A stretch of 5,749 nucleotides of DNA, from positions 1-5,749 of the forward strand of contig JBLHSN010000368.1 in assembly GCA_047626195.1 (NCBI GenBank), written 5' to 3'. The stretch comes from CAJXTB01 sp047626195. Lineage in GTDB: Bacteria > Myxococcota_A > UBA796 > GCA-2862545. The first letter of the stretch is position 1, and each line of letters starts with the position of its first letter. The translations under genes were made by a program, and so were the position numbers. This document shows positions 5,229 through 5,749 of the stretch, piece after piece. The notes beneath the pieces were generated by a model that saw only the letters and a list, made by a program, of their open reading frames with translations, did not search any database and had not been told where the DNA came from.

Positions 5229-5749
5229 ATGCGAGCTTGGTTGATTTTTGCAGCACTGATGACTTCCGTAGCAGCCTCTGCACAAGTGAATGTCGAACCC
5301 ATCACATCGGCAACCACTGCCGCGGGATGGTCGGCCAAAGGTGGCGCCCTGTTCGGTCTGGCGGGTGGAAATACAGCGTACGTAGACCTTTCGGCCAATG
5401 GTGCGTTGCGCTTTCTCACCATTCATCCGGATGCCGACGCTGAAGACCCACGCAATGGGTTTCGCGACCGGTTTGTGACGAGCGGGAACCTGAACCGGCG
5501 CAATTACGGCGGCGGAAGAGTCCTGGACGGTAGGTTTGTACACGTTCGCTACACCCGGATGCAGTGGTTGCGTTTTGGGGGTGAGGTGTACACCCAAGTG
5601 GGGAACGACAGGTTGTTACTGCAAAAGTGGCGTATTCTCGGCGGTGCCGGTGTTCGCGTGGTGATGGCGGACAGTGATGCGGCCGACATCGTCTTTGGTA
5701 CAGGCTACATGTACGAGTGGGAAGATCGAGAAATCGGCGAAGAGGCAGT
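5229..5749 (+). CDS. DUF481-like outer-membrane beta-barrel protein, N-terminal part (runs off right edge)
   Basis: The frame is open for 173 codons to the window end. The protein starts with a Sec signal peptide (hydrophobic core LIFAALMTSVAA, AxA site ASA at 16-18, cleavage before Gln19). The mature part opens with GALFGLAGGNTAYVDLSANG (39-58), resembling the first strands and GNT motif of the DUF481 family of small outer-membrane barrels (E. coli YdiY type, function not established). Then come FVHVRYTRMQWLRFGGEVYT (103-122), QKWRILGGAGVRVV (132-145) and VFGTGYMYEWED (155-166): alternating polar/aromatic strands and the LGGAG turn typical of that family. I infer insertion in the outer membrane, hence a diderm host. 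The insert at about 64-95 is rich in charged residues and Asn and may be an extracellular loop or a periplasmic turn. The start is fixed by AGGAG seven bases upstream. The assignment is from pattern resemblance; another small barrel family is possible. Confidence 0.75.
   Translation, partial: MRAWLIFAALMTSVAASAQVNVEPITSATTAAGWSAKGGALFGLAGGNTAYVDLSANGALRFLTIHPDADAEDPRNGFRDRFVTSGNLNRRNYGGGRVLDGRFVHVRYTRMQWLRFGGEVYTQVGNDRLLLQKWRILGGAGVRVVMADSDAADIVFGTGYMYEWEDREIGEEA

Noticed and set aside
5105..5422. N-terminal extension of 106 residues on Nth, from an in-frame ATG at 5422
   Set aside because: It has no Nth-like sequence, would overlap most of the visible start of the divergent barrel gene antisense, and the 224-residue form with AGAGG before its ATG matches the family length.

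Overview
The window is GC-rich DNA of about 60% by eye, densely packed with genes on both strands. It most resembles a deltaproteobacterial or Myxococcota-type chromosome. Three things point that way: a lipoprotein with a low-complexity Asp-Ser/Asp-Thr linker behind its lipobox, a cytoplasmic Ser/Thr kinase fused to an NTPase and a long TPR-like region, and a predicted outer-membrane beta-barrel protein, which implies a diderm. The taxonomic guess is an inference from gene style, not from a marker gene.

Layout from left to right. Positions 1-132 (minus) hold the N-terminus of a lipoprotein that runs off the left edge. Positions 133-365 are a divergent intergenic region with a 16-bp inverted repeat, an 11-bp direct repeat spaced exactly 60 bp, and a possible 30-codon upstream ORF. 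Positions 366-1205 (plus) encode a BtuF-like periplasmic-binding lipoprotein with no transporter partners in view. Positions 1202-4420 (minus) encode a 1072-residue protein kinase-NTPase-TPR protein whose stop codon overlaps that of the BtuF-like gene by 4 bp, tail to tail. Positions 4430-5104 (minus) encode endonuclease III (nth), 9 bp upstream of the kinase and in the same reading frame. Positions 5105-5228 are a second divergent intergenic region. From 5229 to the right edge (plus) lies the N-terminal part of a secreted DUF481-like outer-membrane protein.

The genes do not form an obvious single pathway. The only tight pair is nth-kinase: nth is first, the kinase follows after three sense codons, and the kinase's likely ribosome binding site lies in the last codons of nth. 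They are probably cotranscribed and translationally coupled, linking a base-excision-repair enzyme to a signalling protein at the level of expression. The three envelope proteins (two lipoproteins and one barrel) are on separate transcription units. I see no mobile element, CRISPR array, tRNA, rRNA or toxin-antitoxin pair, and no clear evidence of a new defence or biosynthetic system. The points most worth a second look are the Lys-to-Arg change in the Walker A motif of the kinase's NTPase domain and the nth-kinase coupling.
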